Of a DNA stretch of 57,898 bases, positions 1 to 10,670 are shown one piece after another. The notes under the pieces are model-generated. The model was given only the letters and a program-made list of their open reading frames with translations, did no database searches and was not told the origin of the DNA. Each line of letters begins with the position of its first letter. The first letter of the stretch is position 1. A program made the translations under genes and the position numbers. The stretch comes from Pseudomonas sp. GM79 (GTDB lineage Bacteria > Pseudomonadota > Gammaproteobacteria > Pseudomonadales > Pseudomonadaceae): the NCBI RefSeq assembly GCF_000282495.1, contig NZ_AKJE01000051.1, positions 1-57,898 of the forward strand, in the 5' to 3' direction.

Positions 1-76
1 GTGTCAGGCAACATCAATGTTGACTGTGCCGCCGTCTTCGCGAGCAAGTCGAATCGTCGCACCGCCGCTCCCACAT
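1..76. repeat. Partial REPIN (right half), cut by window edge
   Basis: The spacer words GTGTCAG and ATCAATGTTGA and the inverted arm CTTCGCGAGCAAG...CGCTCCCACAT match the complete REPIN at 2009-2115, including the longer arm variant with the extra block around GTCGAATCGTCGCACCGC. The left arm lies outside the window. Confidence 0.8.
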
Positions 77-144
77 GGATTGCGCTTAACTGACTGGCAT
101 TGGCCCCTTTGGGTCTTTGTTTCTTTCGACTTAAGTTGCTCACT

Positions 145-1998
145 ATGCTCAAACGCCTTGCCTGGCTGGCGCTCTGTGTCTGCGCCCCGCTGTCCGCCGC
201 GCCACCTATCGACAATCAACGTTTGCAGCAACTGGCCAACGACCCCTTCTGGATTTCCCTGGGGCATTACGAAACCGCCAAGCTCGGTAGCTGGCGCAGC
301 TATGTCAGCGACAAGAAATTCTTTCTCGCCCCCGATGGCAACGAACACCCCGACCGTGAACTGGCGGCGACCGTGCAGGCACTGTATGCCCCAGCCAGTG
401 CCGGCGAGCAGCATGCCCAATGCGTCTATCCGGCCCGCACCCGCTGGCTCAAGGCACAGCTTGAGCTGAGCGATCTGCCGACACCGGACTGCGCCGAGTT
501 CAAGCAATGGTTCAAGGATGTTGCGCCCCACAGCGCGGTGATGATTTTCCCGGCGGCCTACCTGAACAGTCCATCGTCGATGTTTGGTCACACCTTGCTG
601 CGCATCGATCAGGCCAATGTGCAGAGTGACAAGACATCGCTACTCAGTTACGCGATCAACTTCGGCGCCTACATCGAAGGTTCGGACAACAGCATTCTGT
701 ATGCCTGGAAAGGTCTGATGGGTGGCTATCCCGGGCTGTTCGCGTTGGTGCCGTATCAGGAAAAGCTCTCGGAATACCGTAGCCTCGAGAACCGCGATCT
801 GTGGGAGTACCGCCTGAACCTGACGCAGCAGGAAACCGAGCGCATGGTCGAGCACGTCTGGGAACTCAAGCAGATCCAGTTCGACTACTTCTTCTTTGAC
901 GAAAACTGCTCCTACCGCCTGCTTGAGCTGCTGCAAGTGGCACGTCCGAGCCTGCAGTTGACCGAGCAATTCCCGTTGACGGCCATCCCCACCGACACGG
1001 TCAAAGCGGTGAAAGAAGCCGGGCTGGTGGAATCGATCGAGTATCGCCCGTCCCGTGAGCGTGAACTGCTAAGCCGCGCCGAGCCATTAACCGTTGAAGA
1101 GCAGGAGTGGGTGCTGAACGTCAGCGCCGATCAGACGCAATTGCAGACTCCGGCGTTCAAGACCCTGCCTCGCGACCGTCAGGCGTTGATCATCGATGCG
1201 GCTTATCGTCTGGAGCGTTATCGCGCCAATGGTCAGGAGCGTGACCCGCAACGGGCTCAACGCAGTTTCGAATTGCTGCGCGCAATCAATCAAAACCCGC
1301 CCCCGGAGCTGGAAATTCCGCAACCTGGCTTGCCCGAGGACGGTCACGAATCGCGCACCTGGCAGGCCGGCATCGGCACTCGAGGCGACAAAGCCTTCGG
1401 CGAATATGGCCTGCGCATGGCCTATCACGACCTCAATGACAACATGGAAAGCTTCCCCCTCGGCGCGCAGATCGAAATTCTGCAAATGAAGCTGCGCCAA
1501 TACGAAGGCAATGACTGGCAGTTGCAGCAACTGGACCTGGCGACCATCCGCTCGCTGACGCCTCGCAATGAATTGTTGCAGCCGCTGTCGTGGCAAGTCA
1601 CCGGCGGCCTGGAGCGCGTACCGGGCAAGCATGATGACGAAACCCTGGTCAGCCATGTCAATGGCGGTGGCGGCGGGACCTGGCAGCTGGGTGACGACAT
1701 GCTCGGTTTTGCCTTGGGCACCGTGCGTGTGGAGCATAACAACGACTTCGCCGCGTTCATCGCACCGGCGGCGGGCTTCAATAGCGGCCTACTGTGGAAA
1801 AACCCGCTGGGCAATTTCAGCCTGGAAGCCAAGGGTGATTACTTCACCAATGGCGAAGTGCGCCGCAGCATGAGCCTGAATCAGCAGTGGGAATTGTCAC
1901 GCAATCTTGGGTTGCGCCTGAGCGCCCAGCGCGAATTCAGCCACCTGGCTTCGCCCGAAAACGAAGTGATGCTTGAGGTGAAGTGGTATCACTATTGA
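145..1998 (+). CDS. Secreted DUF4105 (Lnb N-terminal-like) protein, possible hydrolase with C-terminal beta domain
   Basis: A 617-residue protein of the DUF4105 family, function not established. I chose ATG 145 because it gives a clean signal peptide (MLKRLAWLALCVCAPLSAA); an earlier in-frame ATG at 100 would put 15 polar residues in front of it. The family core is visible as SSMFGHTLLRID (His149) and FDENCSYRLLELL (Cys255), a His and Cys pair reminiscent of papain-like or NlpC-like hydrolases, which is inference. From about residue 420 the sequence alternates polar and hydrophobic residues and ends in EVKWYHY, like an outer-membrane strand with a terminal aromatic. It stands alone between REP elements and its promoter is not obvious. 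Periplasmic or outer-membrane location is likely. Confidence 0.8.
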   Translation: MLKRLAWLALCVCAPLSAAPPIDNQRLQQLANDPFWISLGHYETAKLGSWRSYVSDKKFFLAPDGNEHPDRELAATVQALYAPASAGEQHAQCVYPARTRWLKAQLELSDLPTPDCAEFKQWFKDVAPHSAVMIFPAAYLNSPSSMFGHTLLRIDQANVQSDKTSLLSYAINFGAYIEGSDNSILYAWKGLMGGYPGLFALVPYQEKLSEYRSLENRDLWEYRLNLTQQETERMVEHVWELKQIQFDYFFFDENCSYRLLELLQVARPSLQLTEQFPLTAIPTDTVKAVKEAGLVESIEYRPSRERELLSRAEPLTVEEQEWVLNVSADQTQLQTPAFKTLPRDRQALIIDAAYRLERYRANGQERDPQRAQRSFELLRAINQNPPPELEIPQPGLPEDGHESRTWQAGIGTRGDKAFGEYGLRMAYHDLNDNMESFPLGAQIEILQMKLRQYEGNDWQLQQLDLATIRSLTPRNELLQPLSWQVTGGLERVPGKHDDETLVSHVNGGGGGTWQLGDDMLGFALGTVRVEHNNDFAAFIAPAAGFNSGLLWKNPLGNFSLEAKGDYFTNGEVRRSMSLNQQWELSRNLGLRLSAQREFSHLASPENEVMLEVKWYHY

Positions 1999-2008
1999 CG
2001 CAAATCCC

Positions 2009-2115
2009 TTGTGGGAGCGGCGGTGCGGCGATCCGACTTGCTCGCGAAGGCGGAGTGTCAGTCGGCATCAATGTTGACTGACATTCCGCCTTCGCGAGCA
2101 AGCCCGCTCCCACAT
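2009..2115. repeat. REPIN: two inverted REP arms around a short spacer
   Basis: The left arm (2009-2052) is the long variant with an insert between GTGGGAGC and CTTGCTCGCGAAGG. The spacer carries GTGTCAGTCGGCATCAATG, and the right arm (2088-2115) is the inverted CCGCCTTCGCGAGCAAGCCC core. It follows the DUF4105 gene by 10 bases. Confidence 0.85.
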
Positions 2116-2220
2116 TGAATCCTTGTACGCCCACAGATTAATCACAAGCCTTTCACATACACCCGACAAATCCGCTTCTAAACTTCCCTTAGAGACCGTT
2201 GAACGGCTCGGGAGTCCGGG

Positions 2221-2577
2221 ATGTGGCGTTGCGTGGGTGTGTTGGGGTTATTGGTAGTGATCACGGGGTGCGAGTCGACCCACGAGGATCTGATCGCCAA
2301 GGGTTATCCGCCGGCGTTCGCCGATGGCTTCGATGACGGTTGCATCAGTGGCCGGCAAGCCGCCGGGGCGATCACCGGTGAGTTTCGCAAAAATGTCCCG
2401 CGTTACCTCAAGGACAAGCAATACGCCGAAGGCTGGACCGATGGCTTCCGTCAGTGCCAGGCCATGCGTGAAAACGAGGATCGTAACGAGTACAAGGACC
2501 GCCATTGGGACGAGCGCGAACGGGCCTGGCAACAAGAGAAAGACAGGGACGCCGCGCGAGCCTATCGCTCGCAATAA
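2221..2577 (+). CDS. Small predicted lipoprotein, unknown function
   Basis: A 118-residue protein with an N-terminal hydrophobic segment and lipobox ITGC (Cys17), so it should be lipidated and held at the inner or outer membrane. The mature part is very polar; a Gly/Asp/Cys-rich stretch (residues about 35-80, including FADGFDDGCISGR and YAEGWTDGFRQCQ) reads as two similar GxxDGxxxC units, followed by a charged Arg/Glu/Asp tail likely to be helical. I do not recognise a characterised family. It begins 106 bases after a REPIN and 70 bases before the Gre-like gene, possibly in the same transcript. Confidence 0.75.
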   Translation: MWRCVGVLGLLVVITGCESTHEDLIAKGYPPAFADGFDDGCISGRQAAGAITGEFRKNVPRYLKDKQYAEGWTDGFRQCQAMRENEDRNEYKDRHWDERERAWQQEKDRDAARAYRSQ

Positions 2578-2647
2578 GTCGTTTACAGACATTCGTCGAA
2601 ACTTAAAGCCTGCGACCATGGCCCAAACCCTATAACGGGAGAACAGC

Positions 2648-3142
2648 ATGAGTCGCGCCTTCGTCAATGAAGATAACGCCGCCGCGCAAGCCGATCAGCC
2701 AGTCGAACGGCAGGTCAGCGCGCAGCCCAATTACGTCACGCCAGCGGGCCTGGCGCAGCTTCAGGCAAAAGTTGCCGAGCTGCAAAGCCTGCTTGATCAG
2801 GAAAGCGCCAAAGGTGAGCTGGCCGATAAGCAGCGCCAGGCCGACCTCGATCGCGACTGGCGCTACTTCAAGCAGCGCCTGCAAAGCGCCCAGGTGGTCG
2901 CACAAGCCTCCTCGACCGACAAAGTGCAGATCGGCAACTGGGTGACCTTTGCCGACGAACACGATCATGAGCAGCGCGTGCAATTGGTCGGAGAAGACCA
3001 GGCGGATGCCACCCATGGCTTGATCAATTGGAGCTCGCCACTGGGTCGGGCGTTGCTCGGGGCGAAAGTGGGCGATGAGGTGTTGTGGAAGCGACCGGCG
3101 GGGGATTTGGTGATTGAGGTGTTGGCCATAGAGATTGGGTGA
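2648..3142 (+). CDS. GreA/GreB-family protein with shortened coiled-coil arm
   Basis: A 164-residue protein. Residues 35-95 resemble the Gre N-terminal coiled coil (YVTPAGLAQLQAKVAELQ, then DRDWRYFKQRLQSAQVV, which matches GreB's IDRRVRYLTKRL region). Residues 98-164 form the FKBP-like C-terminal domain (VQIGNWVTFADEH ... LGRALLGAKVGDEVLWKRP). Gre factors bind the RNA polymerase secondary channel. Here the arm between the two helices is several residues shorter and the acidic GDxSEN tip of GreA/GreB is replaced by KGELADKQ, so transcript-cleavage activity is doubtful; it may behave more like Rnk or another channel-binding regulator. A GGGAG ribosome site lies 9 bases before the ATG. Strand and spacing allow co-transcription with the lipoprotein gene. 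Confidence 0.8.
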   Translation: MSRAFVNEDNAAAQADQPVERQVSAQPNYVTPAGLAQLQAKVAELQSLLDQESAKGELADKQRQADLDRDWRYFKQRLQSAQVVAQASSTDKVQIGNWVTFADEHDHEQRVQLVGEDQADATHGLINWSSPLGRALLGAKVGDEVLWKRPAGDLVIEVLAIEIG

Positions 3143-3150
3143 TCTCCAGG

Positions 3151-3252
3151 CCGCCTTCGCGAGCAAGCCCGCTCCCACAGGGGATCTCGAGCGTTCTCAA
3201 AATCCGAACCTGAAGCAGATCCCTGTGGGAGCGAGCTTGCTCGCGAAGGCCG
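3151..3252. repeat. Outward-facing REP pair
   Basis: Two REP arms in the orientation opposite to the other REPINs: GCCTTCGCGAGCAAGCCCGC at 3153-3172 and TGTGGGAGCGAGCTTGCTCG at 3224-3243. The flanks AGGGGATC and GATCCCT also pair, so the whole unit could fold into one long cruciform just before the shared terminator. Confidence 0.8.
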
Positions 3253-3277
3253 CGCCGCGGTCTTACTGAATACCCAT

Positions 3278-3310
3278 AAAAAAACGGAGCCCCGAAGGCT
3301 CCGTTTTTTC
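3278..3310. terminator. Bidirectional rho-independent terminator
   Basis: AAAACGGAGCC, a CCGAA loop and GGCTCCGTTTTTT make an 11-base stem with an A-tract on one side and a T-tract on the other. It lies 18 bases beyond the end of ettA (minus strand) and can also stop the plus-strand gre-like transcript. Confidence 0.93.
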
Positions 3311-3328
3311 TATGCGACCAACCTGAAA

Positions 3329-4993
<1,665 letters not shown>

Positions 4994-5275
4994 GGAGAAC
5001 CTTGGGTCAGTGACTGATGAATGATTGGAGCGCAGGCGATGCCCGGCCAGGCCATGCGCGTCGTTCGTTTGATGGGTATCAAAGCGTGCGCGCTGAAAAA
5101 ACCTCTAGGAGCTGGAACGCTCCCGCGTAACCGGCAAAGCTACCTTATTGATAGAAGGCAGTCCAGCCGAGCGGGGGCTGGCACTTCGCCACAACTCAAG
5201 GCATGCTAGCCGCCCTTCGGGCGTCCGGCTTATAGTGCACGTCGCGCCAGTCCAGCCAAACCGCAGGATTACAGT

Positions 5276-8200
5276 TTGTCTAATGTCTCTCCGCCATCGT
5301 CCGTGAGCGCACTCAATCCTGCGACCGGCTCGCCCCTGCGCGGAACCTTGAAGGGCGCGCTGGCAACCCTCGTGCTGTTGCTGCTCGCACTGCTGTTCTG
5401 GCAGCTGCTGGATCAGCTTCGTGAAACCCAGAAAAACCAGCGCCAATACACCATCGACTACTCCGCCGATCTGGCTGCGCAAGTCAGCCTCAACATGGCG
5501 CTCAATGCCCAGATCGCCCTCAACCTGCTACCGATCATCGAACAACCACAAAGTCCCGACGAACAGCAGGCATTGCTGCGCAAACTGCAGAAATCGCTGC
5601 CCGACCTGCGCAGCCTGGCTCTGCTCAGTCCCTCCGGCAAAATCCTCAGCGACAGTGCCGCCGACAGCCCGGACGCCCATTACCTGAGCGAACTGGTTCA
5701 ACGCAGCCGCGCCCAGGCCCACTATTTCAGTAATGCCGACGACGGCTCAGTGGTGCATCTGCTCCTGCATCAGGCCAGCGGCAGCAGCCGCGGTTATTGG
5801 GCCCTGCGTCTGACACCGACGTTTTTCTCCTCATTGACCAAACAGGGCGACGCCGGCATCCGCCCCCTGTGGCTGGTGGAAAACCGTATCAATCATCAGA
5901 TTATCAGCCGCGATGACACCCAGCCCTCGGCCAAGCCGGCCGTGCTGACAGCCGACGAACTGGCCAACAGCGTGTTGACAGTCCCTCTGAGCAGCAGCGA
6001 CTGGCAATTGCGCGGGCTGTTCGACCGCCAACGGGTGCTCGAACAACTGCTGCCGGCGTTCATCGGCAAATGCCTGCTGGGCCTGGCCCTCTCCTTGTTA
6101 CCGTTCATCGCTCTGCTGAGCATTCGTCGCCGTCAACGCCTGTTGCATGAAGGCCGCCGACGCTATCAGGACATTTTCGAAGGCACCGGCGTTGCGCTGT
6201 GCGTGCTCGACCTGTCCGGGCTCAAAAGTATCTTCGACAGGGCTCAACTCAACAGCAGCGAGCAGTTGAAGGCCTGGCTCCAGACACCGGAGCAACGCCA
6301 GCAACTGCTGCAGGAACTGCGCATCACCGAGGTCAACCAGGTTGCCCTGCAATTGCTCAACGTCAATTCCTGCGATCAAGCCTGGAAACTGCTGATCGAC
6401 GGCTGCCCATTGGACTGCACAGCCATCGGCAATCAAGTGCTCGAAGCGGTGCTCCAGCAGCAGAAACAGCTTGAGCTGGAAATCAAACTCCAGGACGCCA
6501 ATGGCCGCGACCAGCATTTGTGGCTGGTACTGCGTCTGCCGGAAGATCAGGCCGACTACAAAGCGGTGATCCTGAGCATCAGCGACATCACCAGTCGCAA
6601 GCTCATCGAATTGTCGCTGCTGGAGCGTGAAGGGTTCTGGTCCGACGTGGTGCGCACCGTGCCGGATCATCTGTATGTGCAGGATGTAATCAGCCAGCGG
6701 ATGATCTTCAGCAACCATCACCTGGGGCAAACGCTGGGTTACAACCGCACCGAACTGCACCAGATGGGCGAGTACTTCTGGGAAATCCTGTTGCACCCCG
6801 AGGATGCCGACTACTACCACCGATCACGCCAGTCCCAACGTCACGCGGGTTACACCCAACTGATGCAATGCCAGCTGCGTTTCCGCCATCGCGATGGCAA
6901 ATGGCGGCGTTTCGACATTCGCGAACAGGCCCTTGCCCGGGACAAACACGATCAGGTCACGCGCATCATTGGCGTGGCCAAGGACATCACCGAGCAGATC
7001 GAAGCCAGTGAGTCCCTGCGCGACAGCGAGCAGCGTTACCGGATGCTCGCCGAGAGCATCAGCGACGTGATTTTCTCCACCGACAGCAAGATGTCGCTCA
7101 ATTACGTCAGCCCCTCGGTACAAGCCGTGCTGGGTTTCGACGCCGACTGGATATTCCAGAACGGCTGGCAATCGACCATCGCCAACCCGCAACAACTGAC
7201 CGGCATCTACAGCCTGATGGACCGGGTCAGCAAAGCGCTGGATAAGCCCGAACAATTGGCGCTGCTGCGCAGCCAGGTGCAGACCCAGCTGTTTCTGTTC
7301 GACTGCCTGCGGGCCGACGGACGCAAGATTCCCATCGAGCTGCGTCTGGTGCTGGTCTGGGACGAACATGGCGCCTTTGAAGGTGTGCTCGGGGTCGGCC
7401 GCGACATCAGCCAGCAACGTCGGGCCGAGAAGGACCTGCGCATGGCGGCCACGGTATTCGAGCACTCGACCTCGGCGATTCTGATCACTGACCCGGCCGG
7501 CTACATCGTCCAGGCCAACGAGGCTTTCAGTCGCGTCAGCGGCTATGCAGTGGCCCAGGTCCTCGACCAGTTGCCGAATATGCTCACCGTCGATGAGCAG
7601 CAGGAAGCCCATCTGCGCTATGTGCTCAAGCAATTGCATCAGCACAGCACCTGGGAAGGCGAAGTCTGGCTCAAACGACGCAATGGCGAGCATTACCCGG
7701 CCTGGGTCGGGATTACGGCGGTACTCGACGATGAGGGCGATCTGGCCAGCTACGTGTGTTTCTTCAGCGACATCAGCGAGCGCAAAGCCAGTGAACAACG
7801 GATTCACCGCCTCGCTTATTACGACGCCCTGACTCACCTGCCCAACCGCACGCTGTTCCAGGATCGCCTGCACACCGCGCTGCAATCGGCTGAACGGCAG
7901 AAGTCCTGGGTGGTGCTGATGTTCCTCGACCTCGACCGTTTCAAGCCGATCAACGACTCCCTGGGCCACGCCGCCGGCGACCGCATGCTCAAGGAAATGG
8001 CCACGCGCCTGCTTGGTTGCGTCGACGATGACGACACCGTGGCACGCATGGGTGGTGATGAGTTCACTTTGCTGCTGCAACCGCGGGTCAACCGGGAGAT
8101 CGCGTTGAACCGGGCGATTCACGTGGCCGAACAGATCCTCGCCAGCCTGGTGAAACCGTTCGTGCTGGAAGGCCGCGAGTTCTTTGTCACCGCCAGTATC

Positions 8201-9124
8201 GGCATCGCCCTGAGCCCTCAGGACGGCAGCGAACTCAGTCAGTTGATGAAGAACGCCGACACCGCGATGTACCACGCCAAGGAGCGTGGCAAGAACAACT
8301 TCCAGTTCTATCAGGCCGACATGAACGCCAGCGCCCTGGAGCGTCTGGAGCTGGAAAGCGACTTGCGCCATGCCCTGGAGCAAAATGAATTCGTGCTGTA
8401 CTACCAGCCGCAATTCAGCGGCGATGGCAAACGCCTGACCGGTGCCGAAGCCCTGCTGCGCTGGCGTCACCCACGACGTGGCCTGGTACCGCCGGGGGAT
8501 TTCATTCCGGTGCTCGAAGAGCTCGGGCTGGTGGTGGACGTCGGCGACTGGGTGATCAGCGAAGCCTGCCGTCAGCTCAAGACCTGGCATCAAACCAAGG
8601 TGCGGGTGCCGAAGGTTTCGGTGAATATTTCGGCCCGGCAGTTCTCCGACGGACAGCTCGGCACCCGGATCGCCACCATCCTCAAGGAAACCGGCCTGCC
8701 GCCGGCGTGCCTGGAGCTGGAGTTGACTGAAAGTATTCTGATGCGCGAAGTCAGCGAAGCGATGCACATCCTCGCCGGGTTGAAAAACCTTGGCCTGAGC
8801 ATTGCAGTCGACGACTTCGGCACCGGTTATTCATCGCTCAACTACCTCAAGCAATTCCCGATCGACGTGCTGAAAATCGACCGCACCTTCGTCGATGGCC
8901 TGCCCTCGGGTGAACAGGACGCGCAAATTGCCCGGGCGATCATCGCCATGGCCCACAGCCTCAATCTGGCGGTGATCGCCGAAGGCGTGGAAACCCACGA
9001 GCAGCTCGACTTCCTGCGTGAGCATGGTTGCGATGAGGTTCAGGGGTATCTGTTTGGGCGGCCGATGCCGGCGAGTCGGTTTGAGGCGCAGTTCAGTAAC
9101 GATGCGTTGTTCATGTTTGATTGA
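5276..9124 (+). CDS. morA: MorA-like PAS-GGDEF-EAL cyclic-di-GMP enzyme
   Basis: A 1282-residue membrane protein that makes and/or breaks c-di-GMP to control motility and biofilm. Order: membrane helix (about 22-43), periplasmic sensor (45-258), second helix (262-281), a PAS-like region (295-445), three PAS domains (about 455-575, 583-715, 722-840), GGDEF (845-1005) and EAL (1025-1270). The cyclase motif is intact (RMGGDEF, G926), as are EAL-domain catalytic motifs (EALLRW with Glu1058, LELELTES, DDFGTGYSS, KIDRTFV, AEGVET). The inhibitory I-site RxxD is replaced by DDDD. I start at TTG 5276, behind an AGGA site; GTG 5303 is possible. The name rests on architecture and on glyA lying directly downstream, as in P. 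aeruginosa PA4601-PA4602. Confidence 0.88.
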   Translation: MSNVSPPSSVSALNPATGSPLRGTLKGALATLVLLLLALLFWQLLDQLRETQKNQRQYTIDYSADLAAQVSLNMALNAQIALNLLPIIEQPQSPDEQQALLRKLQKSLPDLRSLALLSPSGKILSDSAADSPDAHYLSELVQRSRAQAHYFSNADDGSVVHLLLHQASGSSRGYWALRLTPTFFSSLTKQGDAGIRPLWLVENRINHQIISRDDTQPSAKPAVLTADELANSVLTVPLSSSDWQLRGLFDRQRVLEQLLPAFIGKCLLGLALSLLPFIALLSIRRRQRLLHEGRRRYQDIFEGTGVALCVLDLSGLKSIFDRAQLNSSEQLKAWLQTPEQRQQLLQELRITEVNQVALQLLNVNSCDQAWKLLIDGCPLDCTAIGNQVLEAVLQQQKQLELEIKLQDANGRDQHLWLVLRLPEDQADYKAVILSISDITSRKLIELSLLEREGFWSDVVRTVPDHLYVQDVISQRMIFSNHHLGQTLGYNRTELHQMGEYFWEILLHPEDADYYHRSRQSQRHAGYTQLMQCQLRFRHRDGKWRRFDIREQALARDKHDQVTRIIGVAKDITEQIEASESLRDSEQRYRMLAESISDVIFSTDSKMSLNYVSPSVQAVLGFDADWIFQNGWQSTIANPQQLTGIYSLMDRVSKALDKPEQLALLRSQVQTQLFLFDCLRADGRKIPIELRLVLVWDEHGAFEGVLGVGRDISQQRRAEKDLRMAATVFEHSTSAILITDPAGYIVQANEAFSRVSGYAVAQVLDQLPNMLTVDEQQEAHLRYVLKQLHQHSTWEGEVWLKRRNGEHYPAWVGITAVLDDEGDLASYVCFFSDISERKASEQRIHRLAYYDALTHLPNRTLFQDRLHTALQSAERQKSWVVLMFLDLDRFKPINDSLGHAAGDRMLKEMATRLLGCVDDDDTVARMGGDEFTLLLQPRVNREIALNRAIHVAEQILASLVKPFVLEGREFFVTASIGIALSPQDGSELSQLMKNADTAMYHAKERGKNNFQFYQADMNASALERLELESDLRHALEQNEFVLYYQPQFSGDGKRLTGAEALLRWRHPRRGLVPPGDFIPVLEELGLVVDVGDWVISEACRQLKTWHQTKVRVPKVSVNISARQFSDGQLGTRIATILKETGLPPACLELELTESILMREVSEAMHILAGLKNLGLSIAVDDFGTGYSSLNYLKQFPIDVLKIDRTFVDGLPSGEQDAQIARAIIAMAHSLNLAVIAEGVETHEQLDFLREHGCDEVQGYLFGRPMPASRFEAQFSNDALFMFD

Positions 9125-9144
9125 GATTTTGTAGTGAGGCAGAC

Positions 9145-9220
9145 GGCCTCTTCGCGAGCAAGCCCGCTCCCACAGGGGAACGCATTTCAAGGTGGGAGCG
9201 GGCTTGCTCGCGAAGGGGCC
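9145..9220. repeat. Outward-facing REP pair
   Basis: Inverted REP arms at 9145-9177 (CTCTTCGCGAGCAAGCCC...) and 9191-9220 (GGTGGGAGCGGGCTTGCTCG...) separated by 13 bases, between morA and glyA. Confidence 0.85.
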
Positions 9221-9346
9221 CGTACAGGCACCGCAAATCCTGCGCATGAACACCACTTGTCTGCGACATGATGTCCTTTCATATGCCATCTAAAACCCAT
9301 TGGGTTAGAATGCCCCCCTTTTCTGCCCCGATCCTTGAGGACCGCC

Positions 9347-10600
9347 ATGTTCAGCCGTGATTTGACTATTGCCAAGTACGACGCCGACCTTTTTGCCGCC
9401 ATGGAGCAAGAAGCTCAGCGCCAGGAAGAACACATCGAGCTGATCGCTTCGGAAAACTACACCAGCCCTGCGGTGATGGAAGCTCAAGGCTCGGTACTGA
9501 CCAACAAGTACGCCGAAGGTTATCCGGGCAAGCGCTACTACGGCGGTTGCGAGTTCGTCGACGTGGTTGAGCAACTGGCCATCGACCGTGCCAAAGAACT
9601 GTTCGGCGCCGATTACGCCAACGTTCAGCCACACGCCGGTTCCCAAGCCAACAGCGCCGTTTACCTGGCTCTGCTGCAAGCGGGCGACACTATCCTGGGC
9701 ATGAGCCTGGCCCACGGCGGTCACCTGACCCACGGTGCCAGCGTTTCGTCCTCGGGCAAGCTGTACAACGCTGTTCAGTACGGTATCGATGCCAACGGCC
9801 TGATCGACTACGACGAAGTCGAACGTCTGGCGGTTGAGCACAAGCCAAAAATGATCGTGGCCGGTTTCTCTGCCTACTCGCAGATCCTCGACTTCCCGCG
9901 TTTCCGCGAAATCGCTGACAAAGTCGGTGCCTACCTGTTCGTCGACATGGCTCACGTGGCCGGTCTGGTCGCCGCTGGCGTCTACCCGAACCCGGTTCCA
10001 TTCGCTGACGTCGTGACCACCACCACCCACAAGACCCTGCGCGGTCCACGTGGCGGCCTGATCCTGGCTCGCGCCAACGCCGACATCGAGAAGAAGCTGA
10101 ACTCCGCCGTATTCCCAGGCGCCCAGGGTGGCCCGCTGGAGCACGTGATCGCTGCCAAGGCGATCTGCTTCAAGGAAGCGCTGCAACCTGAGTTCAAGGC
10201 CTACCAGCAACAAGTGGTGAAAAACGCCCAGGCCATGGCCGGCGTGTTCATCGAGCGCGGTTTCGACGTGGTGTCGGGCGGTACTCAGAACCACCTGTTC
10301 CTGCTGTCGCTGATCAAGCAGGAAATCTCCGGTAAAGACGCCGACGCCGCACTGGGCAAAGCGTTCATCACCGTGAACAAGAACTCGGTACCGAACGATC
10401 CACGCTCCCCGTTCGTCACCTCCGGTCTGCGTTTCGGTACACCGGCAGTGACCACTCGCGGCTTCAAGGAAGCAGAGTGCAAAGAGCTGGCCGGCTGGAT
10501 CTGCGACATCCTGGCAGATCTTTCCAACGAAGCGGTGATCGACGCCGTTCGTGAGAAGGTCAAGGCTATCTGCAAAAAGCTGCCGGTGTACGGCGCTTAA
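9347..10600 (+). CDS. glyA: Serine hydroxymethyltransferase
   Basis: A 417-residue PLP enzyme, exactly the normal SHMT length. It converts serine and tetrahydrofolate to glycine and 5,10-methylene-tetrahydrofolate in the cytosol, feeding one-carbon metabolism. The PLP lysine is Lys229 in TTTTHKTLRGPRGG, the same number as in E. coli. Other family blocks include ELIASENYTSPAVMEAQGS, QPHAGSQANSAVY and VDMAHVAGLVAAG. ATG 9347 is chosen over an in-frame TTG at 9335 because TTGAGGA forms the ribosome site and residue 1 then aligns with the family. Codon use is strongly biased, as in highly expressed genes. A strong terminator follows, so glyA is the last gene of its unit. Pseudomonads often carry several glyA copies; this corresponds by context to the one next to morA. 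Confidence 0.96.
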   Translation: MFSRDLTIAKYDADLFAAMEQEAQRQEEHIELIASENYTSPAVMEAQGSVLTNKYAEGYPGKRYYGGCEFVDVVEQLAIDRAKELFGADYANVQPHAGSQANSAVYLALLQAGDTILGMSLAHGGHLTHGASVSSSGKLYNAVQYGIDANGLIDYDEVERLAVEHKPKMIVAGFSAYSQILDFPRFREIADKVGAYLFVDMAHVAGLVAAGVYPNPVPFADVVTTTTHKTLRGPRGGLILARANADIEKKLNSAVFPGAQGGPLEHVIAAKAICFKEALQPEFKAYQQQVVKNAQAMAGVFIERGFDVVSGGTQNHLFLLSLIKQEISGKDADAALGKAFITVNKNSVPNDPRSPFVTSGLRFGTPAVTTRGFKEAECKELAGWICDILADLSNEAVIDAVREKVKAICKKLPVYGA

Positions 10601-10625
10601 GTGCTCCGCTAAACCGCAGCAATGA

Positions 10626-10657
10626 AAAAACCGGCCAGTGATGGCCGGTTTTTTTTT
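10626..10657 (+). terminator. Rho-independent terminator of glyA
   Basis: AAAAACCGGCC, loop AGTGAT and GGCCGGTTTTTTTTT: a GC-rich stem with a run of T, starting 26 bases after the glyA stop. Confidence 0.93.
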
Positions 10658-10670
10658 CGTCTGCCATAAA

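Noticed and set aside
5211..5224. CGCCC-TTC-GGGCG hairpin upstream of morA as a terminator or riboswitch
   Set aside because: Only a five-base stem, no T-tract and no further conserved structure visible; too common in GC-rich DNA to call.
6824..8767. Long minus-strand open frame inside morA
   Set aside because: Complementary to PAS-GGDEF coding sequence; composition is that of an antisense shadow and no motif is seen.
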